From contig DCVK01000011.1 in assembly GCA_002335385.1 (NCBI GenBank), forward strand, positions 7,724-59,777: 52,054 nucleotides of DNA, given 5' to 3'. Of the stretch, positions 8,212-15,942 are shown in pieces. The position numbers and the translations under genes were made by a program. Position 1 is the first letter of the stretch. Each line of letters starts with the position of its first letter. The notes under the pieces are model-generated. The model was not told where the DNA came from. It ran no database searches and saw only the letters and a program-made list of their open reading frames with translations. This stretch comes from Candidatus Aminicenantes bacterium UBA2190. Lineage in GTDB: Bacteria; Acidobacteriota; Aminicenantia; UBA2199.

Positions 8212-9155
8212 TCGCCAGCGCCGGCAGGGACGACCTGGCCCAGGTGTATATCGCCCGCAGCGCCGCCGGCAGACACATCGAGTTCGTTGAATCGCTGCAG
8301 CCGCCCCGGCCGCGCGAGAAAAAGTGGGTGCTGATCGTCTCCTGCCTCTTCGGCTGCCCCTGCGCCTGTCGCTTCTGCGACGCCGGCGGGGAATATCATG
8401 GGCGCCTGAGCCGGGAGGAGATCGAGTTCCAGATCGACTACCTGGTCAAGAAGCGCTTTCCCGACGGCGTCATCCCCAGCGAAAAATTCAAGATCCAGTT
8501 CGCGCGCATGGGCGAACCGGCCATGAACCCGGCGGTGCTGGACGTCATCGCCGCCCTGCCCGGCCGCCTGCAGGCGCCGGGGCTGCTCCTCTCGCTTTCG
8601 ACCATCGCCCCTTGCGGCTGCGACGGTTTTTTTTGCCGCCTGCTGGCGGTGAAGGACGGCTTCCCCCCCGGCACGTTCCAGTTCCAGTTCTCGCTGCATA
8701 CCAGCGACGAGCAAAGGCGCCGCGAGCTCGTCCCGGCCCGGACCTGGAGTTTCGCCGCCATGGCCGCCTACGGCCGCGATTTCTTCCGGCCCGGCGACCG
8801 CAAGATCACCCTGAATTTCGCGCTGGCCGCGGGCTTTCCCCTGAACGCCGCCCAGCTCCTGGCCCATTTCGACCCCGCCATTTTCCTGATCAAGATCACC
8901 CCGGTCAACCCCACCATGCGCGCGCTGGCCAGCGGCCTGCGCCCGGTTTTCGCTCCCGGCCGCGGCGATGAAGCGGTCATCGAGGATCTGCGCCGGGCCG
9001 GCTACGAAGTGATCGTTTCGATCGGCGAATTCGAGGAGAACGCCATCGGCAGCAACTGCGGCCAGTTCCTCCGCTCCTATCTCGACAGAAAAGAAGTGCC
9101 CTTCCCGGGCGAGAGCTATTCCTACCCGCTCGAGGAACTGCCCGCCAACGGGTAA
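8202..9155 (+). CDS. RlmN/Cfr-like radical SAM protein (divergent)
   Basis: The 317-residue protein carries a radical SAM CxxxCxxC cluster motif at C52, C56 and C59 (GCPCACRFC). The following ARMGEPAMN (GEP at 104-106) corresponds to the SAM-binding MGMGEPL of RlmN, and C286 in IGSNCGQF corresponds to the methyl-accepting Cys of the AACGQL motif in RlmN/Cfr. The upstream RlmN catalytic Cys (Cys118 in E. coli) aligns with an Ile here, with another Cys (C48) three residues later. RlmN and Cfr methylate adenine C2 or C8 in RNA; this protein may modify another substrate. It overlaps the flavoprotein gene by 10 bases, and that flavoprotein could supply reducing electrons. A GGGGGAAA ribosome site precedes the ATG. 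Confidence 0.82.
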   Translation: MRVIASAGRDDLAQVYIARSAAGRHIEFVESLQPPRPREKKWVLIVSCLFGCPCACRFCDAGGEYHGRLSREEIEFQIDYLVKKRFPDGVIPSEKFKIQFARMGEPAMNPAVLDVIAALPGRLQAPGLLLSLSTIAPCGCDGFFCRLLAVKDGFPPGTFQFQFSLHTSDEQRRRELVPARTWSFAAMAAYGRDFFRPGDRKITLNFALAAGFPLNAAQLLAHFDPAIFLIKITPVNPTMRALASGLRPVFAPGRGDEAVIEDLRRAGYEVIVSIGEFEENAIGSNCGQFLRSYLDRKEVPFPGESYSYPLEELPANG

Positions 9156-9219
9156 GCGGGAGCGGACAGCGCCCGGGCGGCAACATCAGCGTATTGATTC
9201 CGGCGTTCCCGACCGCCGT

Positions 9220-9248
9220 TTGCATGGAAAAGGGTTTTCCAGTATAGT
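9220..9248 (+). promoter_or_regulatory. hflKC promoter with palindromic spacer (candidate operator)
   Basis: TTGCAT at 9220-9225 and TATAGT at 9243-9248 are separated by exactly 17 bases. The spacer holds a perfect inverted repeat, TGGAAAA-GGG-TTTTCCA, at 9225-9241. A repressor bound there would block RNA polymerase. The transcript would start near 9255, giving a leader of about 54 bases. Confidence 0.65.
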
Positions 9249-9308
9249 AGAAACAATTTTTCAGCGGCGGGGATATTTTGGGAACCGCCGGACGACAAGG
9301 AGGATGCC

Positions 9309-10301
9309 ATGAGCTTTGATTTCCAGAGGTTGGATGAGATGCAAATGCCGAAAATCTCGAAAAAAACCGTCCTGATCGCGGCCGCGGTCCTGTTCGGGCT
9401 GGTCATCGTCCTGGGTTCCGTCTACCAGGTGCAGCCGGAAGAGGCGGGAGTGGTGCTGCGCTTCGGCAAGTACCAGCGCACCAGCGGGCCGGGGCTTAAC
9501 TTCAAGCTGCCGCTGGGGATCGAGGATCTGATCAAGGTGCCGGTGCAGCGGCAGCTGAAGATGGAATTCGGCTTCCGCACCATGGATGCCAACATTTCCA
9601 CCCGCTACGCCGCCCCGGCGGACGCCAAGAAGGAGGCGGCCATGCTCACCGGCGACCTGAACGTCGTCGACGCCGAATGGATCGTGCAGTACCAGATCCG
9701 CGACCCCTACAAATACTTGTTCAAGGTGCGCAACGTCAACGACACCTTCCGCTACATGAACGAGACCGTGGTCAGGAAGGTCATCGGCGACAACAGCGTC
9801 GACGAAGTGCTGACCATCGGCCGGGCCCGGATCGCCGCCGAGGCCAAGGACCTGCTGCAGGAGCTTTGCAACCTCTACGAGATCGGCATCGACGTCAAGC
9901 AGATGATCTTCCAGGACGTCAATCCCCCCGAGCAGGTCAAGCCGTCGTTCAACGAGGTCAACCAGTCGCTGCAGGAAAAGGAGCGCAAGATCAACGAGGC
10001 CTGGTCGGATTACAACCAGACCATTCCCCGGGTCTCGGGCGAGGCCGAGGAGATCCTGCGCCGCGCCGAGGGCTACGCCCTGGCCCGCGTCAACCGCGCC
10101 CGCGGCGAGGCCGAGCGCTTCATCGCCATGCACCAGGAATACGCCAAGTCTCCGGATGTGACCCGCAAGCGCCTCTACCTGGAGACGATCAGCGAGATCA
10201 TGCCCAAGATCGGCCGCAAGGTCATCGTCGATGAGAAGCAGAAGAACGTCCTGCCCCTCCTCAACCTCGCCGAGGAGCTGAAGAAGGAGGTGGAAAAATG
10301 A
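9309..10301 (+). CDS. hflK: HflK, FtsH protease modulator (SPFH/band 7 protein)
   Basis: The 330-residue protein has a short cytoplasmic N-terminus, one membrane segment at about residues 18-36 (VLIAAAVLFGLVIVLGSVY) and an SPFH domain starting QPEEAGVVLRFGKY. A long charged helical region follows (EKERKINEAWSDYNQ, RAEGYALARVNRARGEAERF), typical of HflK. HflK and HflC form a cage around the membrane protease FtsH and limit access to membrane substrates. An AAGGAGGATGCC ribosome site precedes the ATG. The N-terminus is short and lacks the Gly-rich extension of enterobacterial HflK. Its stop overlaps the hflC start (ATGA). ftsH itself is not in this window. Confidence 0.92.
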   Translation: MSFDFQRLDEMQMPKISKKTVLIAAAVLFGLVIVLGSVYQVQPEEAGVVLRFGKYQRTSGPGLNFKLPLGIEDLIKVPVQRQLKMEFGFRTMDANISTRYAAPADAKKEAAMLTGDLNVVDAEWIVQYQIRDPYKYLFKVRNVNDTFRYMNETVVRKVIGDNSVDEVLTIGRARIAAEAKDLLQELCNLYEIGIDVKQMIFQDVNPPEQVKPSFNEVNQSLQEKERKINEAWSDYNQTIPRVSGEAEEILRRAEGYALARVNRARGEAERFIAMHQEYAKSPDVTRKRLYLETISEIMPKIGRKVIVDEKQKNVLPLLNLAEELKKEVEK

Positions 10302-11239
10302 AACAGCCAGCCAAGATCGTCATCGCCATCGCCGCCCTGCTGGCCCTGCTCATACTGAGTGACGCCTTCTACATCGTTTCCGAGACCAACCAGGTCATCC
10401 TGACCCAGTTCGGCGAGCCGGTGGGCGGCGCCATCATGAACCCCGGCCTGCACGTCAAGCTGCCCTTCGTGCAGAAGACCCATGTGTTCGAGAAGCGCTG
10501 GCTGGAATGGGACGGCGACTCCAACCAGATCCCGACCAAGGACAAGAAGTACATCTGGGTCGACACCTATGCCCGCTGGCGCATCAGCGACCCGCTGGTG
10601 TTCTTCCAGCGCGTGCGCGACGAGCGCGGCGCCTATTCCCGCCTCGACGACATCATCGACGGCGAGACGCGCAACGCCATCGCCAACCACAACCTGATCG
10701 AGATCGTGCGCACCTCCAACCGCCCGTTCGAGACCACCGGCGAGCTGCAGGAGGTCCTCGACGTGGTCACCGTGCTGGAAAAGGTCGAGGTCGGGCGCGA
10801 TAAGATCAACGCCATCATCCTCAAGGCCGCGTCCGCCATCACGCCCGAGTACGGCATCGAGCTGCGCGACGTCAAGCTGAAGCGGGTCAATTACGTCGAC
10901 GACGTGCAGCGCAAGGTCTTCGACCGCATGATCTCCGAGCGCAAGCGCATCGCCGAGCGCTACCGCTCCGAGGGCGACGGCAAGAGCGCCGAGATCCGCG
11001 GCCAGCGCGAGCGCGAAGCCAAGCGCATCGAGTCGGAAGCCTACCGCAAGGGGCAGGAGGTCATGGGCAAGGCCGACGCCGAGGCCACCCAGATCTATGC
11101 CGCCGCCTACAACCGCGACCCGGCCTTCTACCAGTTCATCAAGACGCTCGACACCTACCGCGAGATCATGGGCCGCGAGACGGTGCTGATCCTCTCCACC
11201 GACGCCGAGTTCCTGAAGTTCCTGCGCCAGTCGAAATAG
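10298..11239 (+). CDS. hflC: HflC, FtsH protease modulator
   Basis: The 313-residue partner of HflK has a membrane segment at about residues 5-25 and an SPFH domain (VSETNQVILTQFGEPV). The conserved HflC helix ISERKRIAERYRSEGDGKS and repeated charged segment ESEAYRKGQEVMGKADAEA follow. The C-terminal FIKTLDTYREIMG with ILSTDAEFLKFL is diagnostic for HflC. Translation is coupled to hflK by a 4-base overlap. The insertion VEVGRDKINAIILKAASAITPEYGIELRDVKLKRVNY is the normal SPFH core. Confidence 0.93.
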   Translation: MKQPAKIVIAIAALLALLILSDAFYIVSETNQVILTQFGEPVGGAIMNPGLHVKLPFVQKTHVFEKRWLEWDGDSNQIPTKDKKYIWVDTYARWRISDPLVFFQRVRDERGAYSRLDDIIDGETRNAIANHNLIEIVRTSNRPFETTGELQEVLDVVTVLEKVEVGRDKINAIILKAASAITPEYGIELRDVKLKRVNYVDDVQRKVFDRMISERKRIAERYRSEGDGKSAEIRGQREREAKRIESEAYRKGQEVMGKADAEATQIYAAAYNRDPAFYQFIKTLDTYREIMGRETVLILSTDAEFLKFLRQSK

Positions 11240-11544
11240 GAAGACCGCTTTCTCCGTCGGCCGCCAGCTGGAAGTGCAGGCGCCCGCGCTTTCATCCGCG
11301 CGGAATCATCCGCATGGGCGTGTTCCCGGCCGTCATGGTTTGGGGTCCCGCCAGTTATACGTAGGATGGATACCGGATAAACGACCTGCCGCCGCTCGTT
11401 CAATTTTATGATATTTTTCGGCTTATTTGAAAACAGGAGAGGGTATTTCCGGATGCCCCGCACGCAAGTTACCGATAACAGTCGATTCCATCTTGGCAGG
11501 ATTAATGCCTATAAAGTATTCTTCGACTCTCAGGAGGATGCCAA
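11240..11544. other. Intergenic region hflC–S41 peptidase
   Basis: I see no gene or repeat array in these 305 bases. The only clear signal is the sigma-54-like promoter near its right end and the AGGAGG ribosome site of the next gene. Confidence 0.6.
11493..11509 (+). promoter_or_regulatory. Candidate sigma-54 (-24/-12) promoter of S41 peptidase gene
   Basis: TTGGCAGGATTAATGCC has GG (11495-11496) and GC (11507-11508) at the exact 10-base separation required by RpoN. It matches YTGGCACG-N4-TTGCW except at three positions. The expected start, near 11520, leaves a 25-base leader containing AGGAGG. rpoN is encoded in this window. No enhancer-binding protein is nearby. Confidence 0.45.
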
Positions 11545-12870
11545 ATGAAAAAGACCTCCCTGTTCGCCCTGGTTTGTCTTTGCCTGCTTTTCGTTTTCTC
11601 CACTTCATGCAAGCCCGGCGAGAATGGCACTGAAGAGCCGATCACCGGGAATTTCTCCCCGGAGCAGCTGCAGGCCGATCTTGCGCAGATGCGGAACGCC
11701 CTGGAGCGCAATCATCCCGACAGGCTCCGCTACGAGAGCGAGGAAGCGCTCGCCGGGCTCTTCGACGCGGCGTTCGCCTCCCTGCAAAATGACATGAGCG
11801 AAGCCGGATTCTATTGCGTCGTCGCGCCCGTGGTCGCCCACTATCATTGCGGGCATACCCGCATCAGCCCGTCCAATGGTTTTTCGCCCGGCCTGGTCAT
11901 GCCCCTGGGAATCTACCTGGCCGACGGTAAAGCCCATGTCGATGCCGACTATGGCTCCGATCCGTCGCTCCCCTTGGGGCGCGAAGTGCTCGCCATAAAC
12001 AACGAACCGATCGCCGCGGTCATCGAGCGCCTGCAGGCGGGAATCCCGTCGGACGCGCTGAACAAGTCCGCCAAGGTGTATCGACTGAACCGGGAATTCT
12101 ACCGCTATTATCACTATTTCTGGGGCGAAATGCCCGCGTTCGACCTGCTGCTGAAGGATCCCGCCAACGGCAGCGAGTCAGCGCTGCGGGTGGCGGCCAG
12201 GCCGTTCTCCCATGTCAGCCGCGAAGTGAACGCCAGGTTCGCAACCGACGGCCGCTTGGCCTATACGACCAGCGGCCGCCGGGCGGTGCTCCGGGTTCCG
12301 TCGTTCGCTGCCTCGCAGAATCCCGATTACCGTGCATTTTTCGAGAATTCCTTCCGGCAGATGAACGACCTGGGCATCGCCCACCTGATCATCGACATCC
12401 GCGGCAACGGCGGCGGCGATCCCGACATGTCGGTCGCCCTGATCTCCCACCTGGCCCGCCGGCCGTTCGTGTATTTTAAAAAAGGAATTGGCTACGGCAA
12501 CCTGTTCATTGAAACGGCCCCGCACGCCGTGCATTTCGACGGCGCCGTGCATGTGCTGATCGACGGCGGCTGCTTTTCCACCTCCGGCCACTTCTGCAGC
12601 GTTGTCAGGCACCATGAGCTGGCTGTATTCATCGGCGAGACCGGCGGCGGCACCTTCCGCTGCCACGACAATTCCACGGAGTTCGTCCTGGGCCATACCG
12701 GCCTCCGCCTCCGCGTGGCCAGGACAACATTCGAGGCGGCGGTCCCGGACATTGACGTGTCGGCAGGTTTTCCGCCGGATTTCCGCGTGGTTCCCACCAT
12801 TGACGATATTCTTTCCGGGGGCGACCCGCAGATGGATTTCGCGATCCGCCTGTTCGAAGAAAAAAACTGA
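11545..12870 (+). CDS. S41-family peptidase-like lipoprotein
   Basis: The 441-residue protein has a signal sequence ending near STSC (C22), so it is probably a lipoprotein. The C-terminal half matches the tail-specific protease (S41) fold: LIIDIRGNGGGDP near residue 284, then VHVLIDGGCFSTSGHFC with the nucleophile Ser in the STSG segment, and IGETGGGTF. A clear PDZ domain is not evident; about 200 residues of unassigned N-terminal region precede the protease core, as in short S41 proteins of unknown substrate. It is convergent with the MBL hydrolase gene. Its promoter looks sigma-54 dependent. Confidence 0.82.
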   Translation: MKKTSLFALVCLCLLFVFSTSCKPGENGTEEPITGNFSPEQLQADLAQMRNALERNHPDRLRYESEEALAGLFDAAFASLQNDMSEAGFYCVVAPVVAHYHCGHTRISPSNGFSPGLVMPLGIYLADGKAHVDADYGSDPSLPLGREVLAINNEPIAAVIERLQAGIPSDALNKSAKVYRLNREFYRYYHYFWGEMPAFDLLLKDPANGSESALRVAARPFSHVSREVNARFATDGRLAYTTSGRRAVLRVPSFAASQNPDYRAFFENSFRQMNDLGIAHLIIDIRGNGGGDPDMSVALISHLARRPFVYFKKGIGYGNLFIETAPHAVHFDGAVHVLIDGGCFSTSGHFCSVVRHHELAVFIGETGGGTFRCHDNSTEFVLGHTGLRLRVARTTFEAAVPDIDVSAGFPPDFRVVPTIDDILSGGDPQMDFAIRLFEEKN

Positions 12871-12909
12871 ATTGCAGAATGGCGAATGCCGGTCCGCACG
12901 GGCGGCGTT

Positions 12910-13920
12910 CTACTTCCTGATCAGTTCGTTGTAGACGGCCTCGATGTTCGACGGCAGCTGCCTTTCGCGCGCGAAGCCATTCCAGGAGGGCAGCGGGGCC
13001 ATTTTTTTGGCTTCCGCCAGGCTCTTGCCGGCGGCAATGGCGCTCTTGACCGCTTCGCGCAGCTCGGACAGGTAGGCGGCCATCTTCAGTAACCCCTGCT
13101 TGTCAGTTATCCGCCCATGCCCGGGGATGACTGTCCCCACTTCCCAGGAAGCCGCCCTTTCGATCGCGGCGATCCAGTTGGCGGTGTCGGCGCCCGCCTC
13201 AACGCCGATGTAGGGATAGCTGGCGGCGAAAAGCAGGTCTCCCGCGTGCAGCACATTGAGCCCGGGGAAATGGATCAGCGCGTCACCGTCGGTGTGGGCC
13301 CGGCCAAGATGGACGACCTCGATCTCCTGCCCGCCCAAAAAGACGCTCAGCTTCGTCTGGAAGGTGATGGCCGGGTAGACGAAACGCAGTTCCTTCAGCT
13401 CCGCTAGCTGCGTTTCGAGCGCCCTGAGCGCCGCTTCTTCCTTCGGCAGCTCCTTGCCCTTCCTCTTCCTGAGCGTTTCCACCTTCAGTTTCTGGGCAAC
13501 GATCATCTCGGGCATCTGGTCTTCCATCATGCCGCGCAGGCGCGGCTCGTTCAGGCTGCGCATGTTGTCGGCGGTGTTCTGCTGGGCGATGATCACCGTC
13601 GAAGGCGGGAAGGCCTGGAGACCGAAGGTGTGGTCTCCGTGGTAATGGGTGAGCACCAGGTACTTGACGGGCCTGTCGGTCTTTTTGGCGATCTCGGCCA
13701 TGATGAGCCTGCCGGCCTCCGGGCTGGTGCCGGAATCGACCACCAGCACTCCCCCGTCTGTGACCAGGAAGGCGACATTGCCCCCTTCCAGCCCTTCTAC
13801 GATGTAGAGACCGTTGGCGACCGGTACGGTTCTTACCTCGGCGCCGGCCGGCAGCCCGCTCGCGGAGCCCATGAAAAAAAACACGAAGGCGAAAAATATA
13901 ACGGCGTCACTTTTTTTCAT
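12910..13920 (-). CDS. Secreted MBL-fold metallo-hydrolase
   Basis: The 336-residue protein has a signal peptide (about residues 1-27) and the metallo-beta-lactamase HxHxDH motif at residues 92-97 (THYHGDHTFG). The later conserved His occurs in VVHLGRAHTDGD and in VIPGHGRITD, as in quinoprotein relay / SoxH-like MBL hydrolases. It likely binds two metal ions in the periplasm; the substrate is unknown. The Lys/Glu-rich segment at about 150-185 (KLKVETLRKRKGKELPKEE) is a helical insertion. An AGGAG ribosome site precedes the ATG. Confidence 0.88.
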   Translation of the reverse strand: MKKSDAVIFFAFVFFFMGSASGLPAGAEVRTVPVANGLYIVEGLEGGNVAFLVTDGGVLVVDSGTSPEAGRLIMAEIAKKTDRPVKYLVLTHYHGDHTFGLQAFPPSTVIIAQQNTADNMRSLNEPRLRGMMEDQMPEMIVAQKLKVETLRKRKGKELPKEEAALRALETQLAELKELRFVYPAITFQTKLSVFLGGQEIEVVHLGRAHTDGDALIHFPGLNVLHAGDLLFAASYPYIGVEAGADTANWIAAIERAASWEVGTVIPGHGRITDKQGLLKMAAYLSELREAVKSAIAAGKSLAEAKKMAPLPSWNGFARERQLPSNIEAVYNELIRK

Positions 13921-14085
13921 GATTCATCTCCTGATCCTGGGATCGCAAGTTGCTGTTAGCATATCCTTATGGGAATTTCAAGCACTCTTCCGCAAAGCGA
14001 GGAATGCGAGGACCGTCTCCCCAGGGCCGTCGTCAGCTTCATTCAGGTATCCGAATTGATGTATAATCAGCCTGGAGGTGGACGC

Positions 14086-14607
14086 ATGATCGGGCCCATC
14101 AAAGCCAAGGACCTGTTCCTGCCCGCGGTCGATATCTGGTTCAAGCGCTGGTTCGTCCTGACCGCGGGGGACATGGAGAAGTTCAATTCCATGACCGTGG
14201 CCTGGGGCAGCGTCGGCGGCATGTGGGAAATGCCCTTCGTCCAGGTCGTGGTCCGGCCCACGCGCCACACCTTCAGCTTCATGAACGAATCCGCCACCTT
14301 CACTTTGTGCTCGTTCCCGGCCAAGTATCGCAAGGATCTGGCCGTCATCGGCAGCAAGTCGGGCCGCGACGGAGACAAGATCGCGCTGACGAAACTGACG
14401 CCGATGAAGTCCAAGGCGGTGGCGACACCCTGCTTCCGCGAGGCCGACCTGATCCTGGAGTGCCGCAAGATTTACTGGCAGGACCTCGACGACCGAAATT
14501 TCCTGTCAGCGCGGATTGCCGCGCAGTACCCGCAGATGGATTATCACCGCGTCTTCTTCGGCGAGATCCTGCGCATCCGCGGCAGCCGCGAGTTCCGCCG
14601 CAAGTAA
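14086..14607 (+). CDS. Flavin reductase-like FMN-binding split-barrel protein
   Basis: The 173-residue protein (MIGPIKAKDLF...) contains WFVLTAGDMEKFNSMTVAWGSVGGMW, the start of the flavin reductase split barrel, and VVVRPTRHTFSFMNESATFTLCSFP, its substrate/FMN-contacting strands. Many homologues are annotated as flavin reductase or rubredoxin-oxygen-oxidoreductase-like proteins that use FMN. I chose the ATG at 14086 because GGAGGTG ends 5 bases upstream; a longer frame upstream is not supported. A TATAAT at 14062-14067 could serve as its -10 box but would leave a very short leader. Confidence 0.82.
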   Translation: MIGPIKAKDLFLPAVDIWFKRWFVLTAGDMEKFNSMTVAWGSVGGMWEMPFVQVVVRPTRHTFSFMNESATFTLCSFPAKYRKDLAVIGSKSGRDGDKIALTKLTPMKSKAVATPCFREADLILECRKIYWQDLDDRNFLSARIAAQYPQMDYHRVFFGEILRIRGSREFRRK

Positions 14608-14776
14608 GGGACAGCCGCCCCGGGCGTTTCATGACCTCAAGGCCAGACTGCATGGCAGAGAGGTTCGGAAAATGCTTTTTCCCACTTTATCTTCTCTTTT
14701 CTTTCCTGGTTCTTCCCTCTCTCTTCCCTGGAACGAATTTTTATGTTACATATGATCCGTTCTTACGGAGGGAACG

Positions 14777-15097
14777 ATGAAGGACCGGGACTCGCGCAAG
14801 AAGGACGAACGGAAGGAGGTCGTGGTCAGGGACGGCGAGCGCAGCTTCAGCTGCAAGCTGCTCGACATCTCGGCCACCGGCATCTCGGTGACCATCAGCC
14901 ACTTCATCCCCACCTACAAGGAGATCGGCGTGATCATGGAGATCGAGGGCAAGCCCGTGGCCATGAAGGGGTGCGTGCGCTGGAGCATCGACCCCGGCAC
15001 CTCCCGCGACAAGAAGGGCAAACTGGGCATCTTCATCATCGCCCCGCCGAAGGAGTTCCTCGATTTAGCGGAGAAGATATCGGGAACCAAGGGCTGA
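14777..15097 (+). CDS. PilZ-domain protein
   Basis: The 106-residue protein begins with a basic segment (SRKKDERKEV) that supplies the RxxxR-type arginines, followed by CKLLDISATGISVTI, the D/NxSxxG motif of PilZ domains. PilZ domains bind cyclic di-GMP and act as small effectors of motility or secretion. The RxxxR spacing here (RKKDER) is slightly unusual, so nucleotide binding is likely but not certain. A TACGGAGGGAACG ribosome site precedes the ATG. Confidence 0.78.
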   Translation: MKDRDSRKKDERKEVVVRDGERSFSCKLLDISATGISVTISHFIPTYKEIGVIMEIEGKPVAMKGCVRWSIDPGTSRDKKGKLGIFIIAPPKEFLDLAEKISGTKG

Positions 15098-15135
15098 CGA
15101 GCCTCGGCCAAACGCGGACGGCAACTGCCTGGAAT

Positions 15136-15312
15136 GATCTATCGTGATTCATAATTCGCGATTCGCATCAGCAGTAGTTTCAGAACTTCCTGCTGACACT
15201 GTCAATGACACGGGCCTGGGCTTCCGTTTTGGAATTTGGAATTCGTTAGGGATCTGTGATTTGGAATTTTAGCCTTCGTTTTGCCTCTTTCCGACCGTCA
15301 ACCGTAAACCGG
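15136..15312. repeat. Composite intergenic repeat region (families A, F, B, G) between PilZ and ydbL
   Basis: The region between two convergent genes carries four pieces. A CGTGATT-type array begins GATCTATCGTGATTC (15136-15168). A TGACACTGTCAATGACA piece lies near 15195. A TTGGAATT-type array (15229-15272) ends in GATTTGGAATTTTAG, identical to the right end of the element at 24839-25007. A GTCAACCGTAAACC piece (15293-15310) is the reverse complement of the GGTTTAC unit at 24788-24820. Repeats stop about 12 bases before the ydbL stop codon. Confidence 0.7.
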
Positions 15313-15323
15313 GATCTTTTTCT

Positions 15324-15710
15324 CTAGGTCTTCTTCCGGTACCACTTCCCCTCGGCGTCCTGCAGCCAGTGGCCGGGGGCAGCCAGGTTGGCGATCTGCA
15401 CCGCCCGTCGCTTGCCGACCTCCTCGGCACTGACATTCAGCTGGGCCGCGATCTCGGCGTACACCGTCCCGCGGTCGGCATTTTCCGCCGCGACGACCTT
15501 CCCGTTCTCTTCGCTTTTCCCCGTCTCGGAGAGGAATTCCAGGAAGCCGAGATTGTTCTCGCCGACCCAACCCAGCTCCTTCATCTGGTCCAACAGCGGC
15601 TTGCGCTCCAGGAATTTCGCCTTCAGCTCGGCGCTTTCGGCCTGAACGCATGTTGCCAGTACGAAGATCCCCGCCGCGAAGGCGGCCATGATCTTGAGCT
15701 TGCCTTTCAT
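15324..15710 (-). CDS. ydbL: YdbL-family (DUF1318) periplasmic protein
   Basis: The 128-residue protein has a signal peptide ending near VQA (residues 1-24). The mature part shows the DUF1318 pattern: LKAKFLERKPLLDQMKELGWVGENNLGFLEF, then ENADRGTVYAEIAAQLNVSAEEVGKRRA and the C-terminal GHWLQDAEGKWYRK. In E. coli, YdbL is encoded with YdbH and YnbE and appears to assist their assembly. Here the three genes are in the same order, and this start codon overlaps the ynbE stop by 4 bases. Confidence 0.85.
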   Translation of the reverse strand: MKGKLKIMAAFAAGIFVLATCVQAESAELKAKFLERKPLLDQMKELGWVGENNLGFLEFLSETGKSEENGKVVAAENADRGTVYAEIAAQLNVSAEEVGKRRAVQIANLAAPGHWLQDAEGKWYRKKT

Positions 15711-15922
15711 TTCACTCCCTCCTGATTGCCGGCGTCGCCGCCGGGCGCGGGCAGCGCGGCCTTGTCGATGTCGCCGAAAAAATCCTCCAGCGCGCGATCG
15801 ATCCTGATGCGCACGTCCACCGTGATGTGCACGGGCTGGATGACCATTTCATGCTTCATCTTCAAGCAGGCGCCGGAGAGCAGCACCAGCGCCGCCGCCA
15901 AGAACCAGATCCTTTTTCCCAT
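15707..15922 (-). CDS. ynbE: YnbE-family outer-membrane lipoprotein
   Basis: The 71-residue protein starts at the ATG at 15922, preceded by AAGGAGGAGG; an upstream in-frame ATG lacks this spacing. Residues 1-19 form a lipoprotein signal ending LLSGAC. The short mature part has the YnbE hallmark (PVHITVDVRIRID). E. coli YnbE is an outer-membrane lipoprotein that pairs with the C-terminus of YdbH to form an intermembrane bridge. Its position between ydbH and ydbL supports the assignment. Confidence 0.85.
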   Translation of the reverse strand: MGKRIWFLAAALVLLSGACLKMKHEMVIQPVHITVDVRIRIDRALEDFFGDIDKAALPAPGGDAGNQEGVK

Positions 15923-15942
15923 GGGCCTCCTCCTTGCTACCG

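Noticed and set aside
14062..14067. TATAAT before the flavin reductase-like gene as a definite promoter
   Set aside because: The -35 region is weak and transcription would begin at the ribosome site itself, so it is noted only as a possibility.
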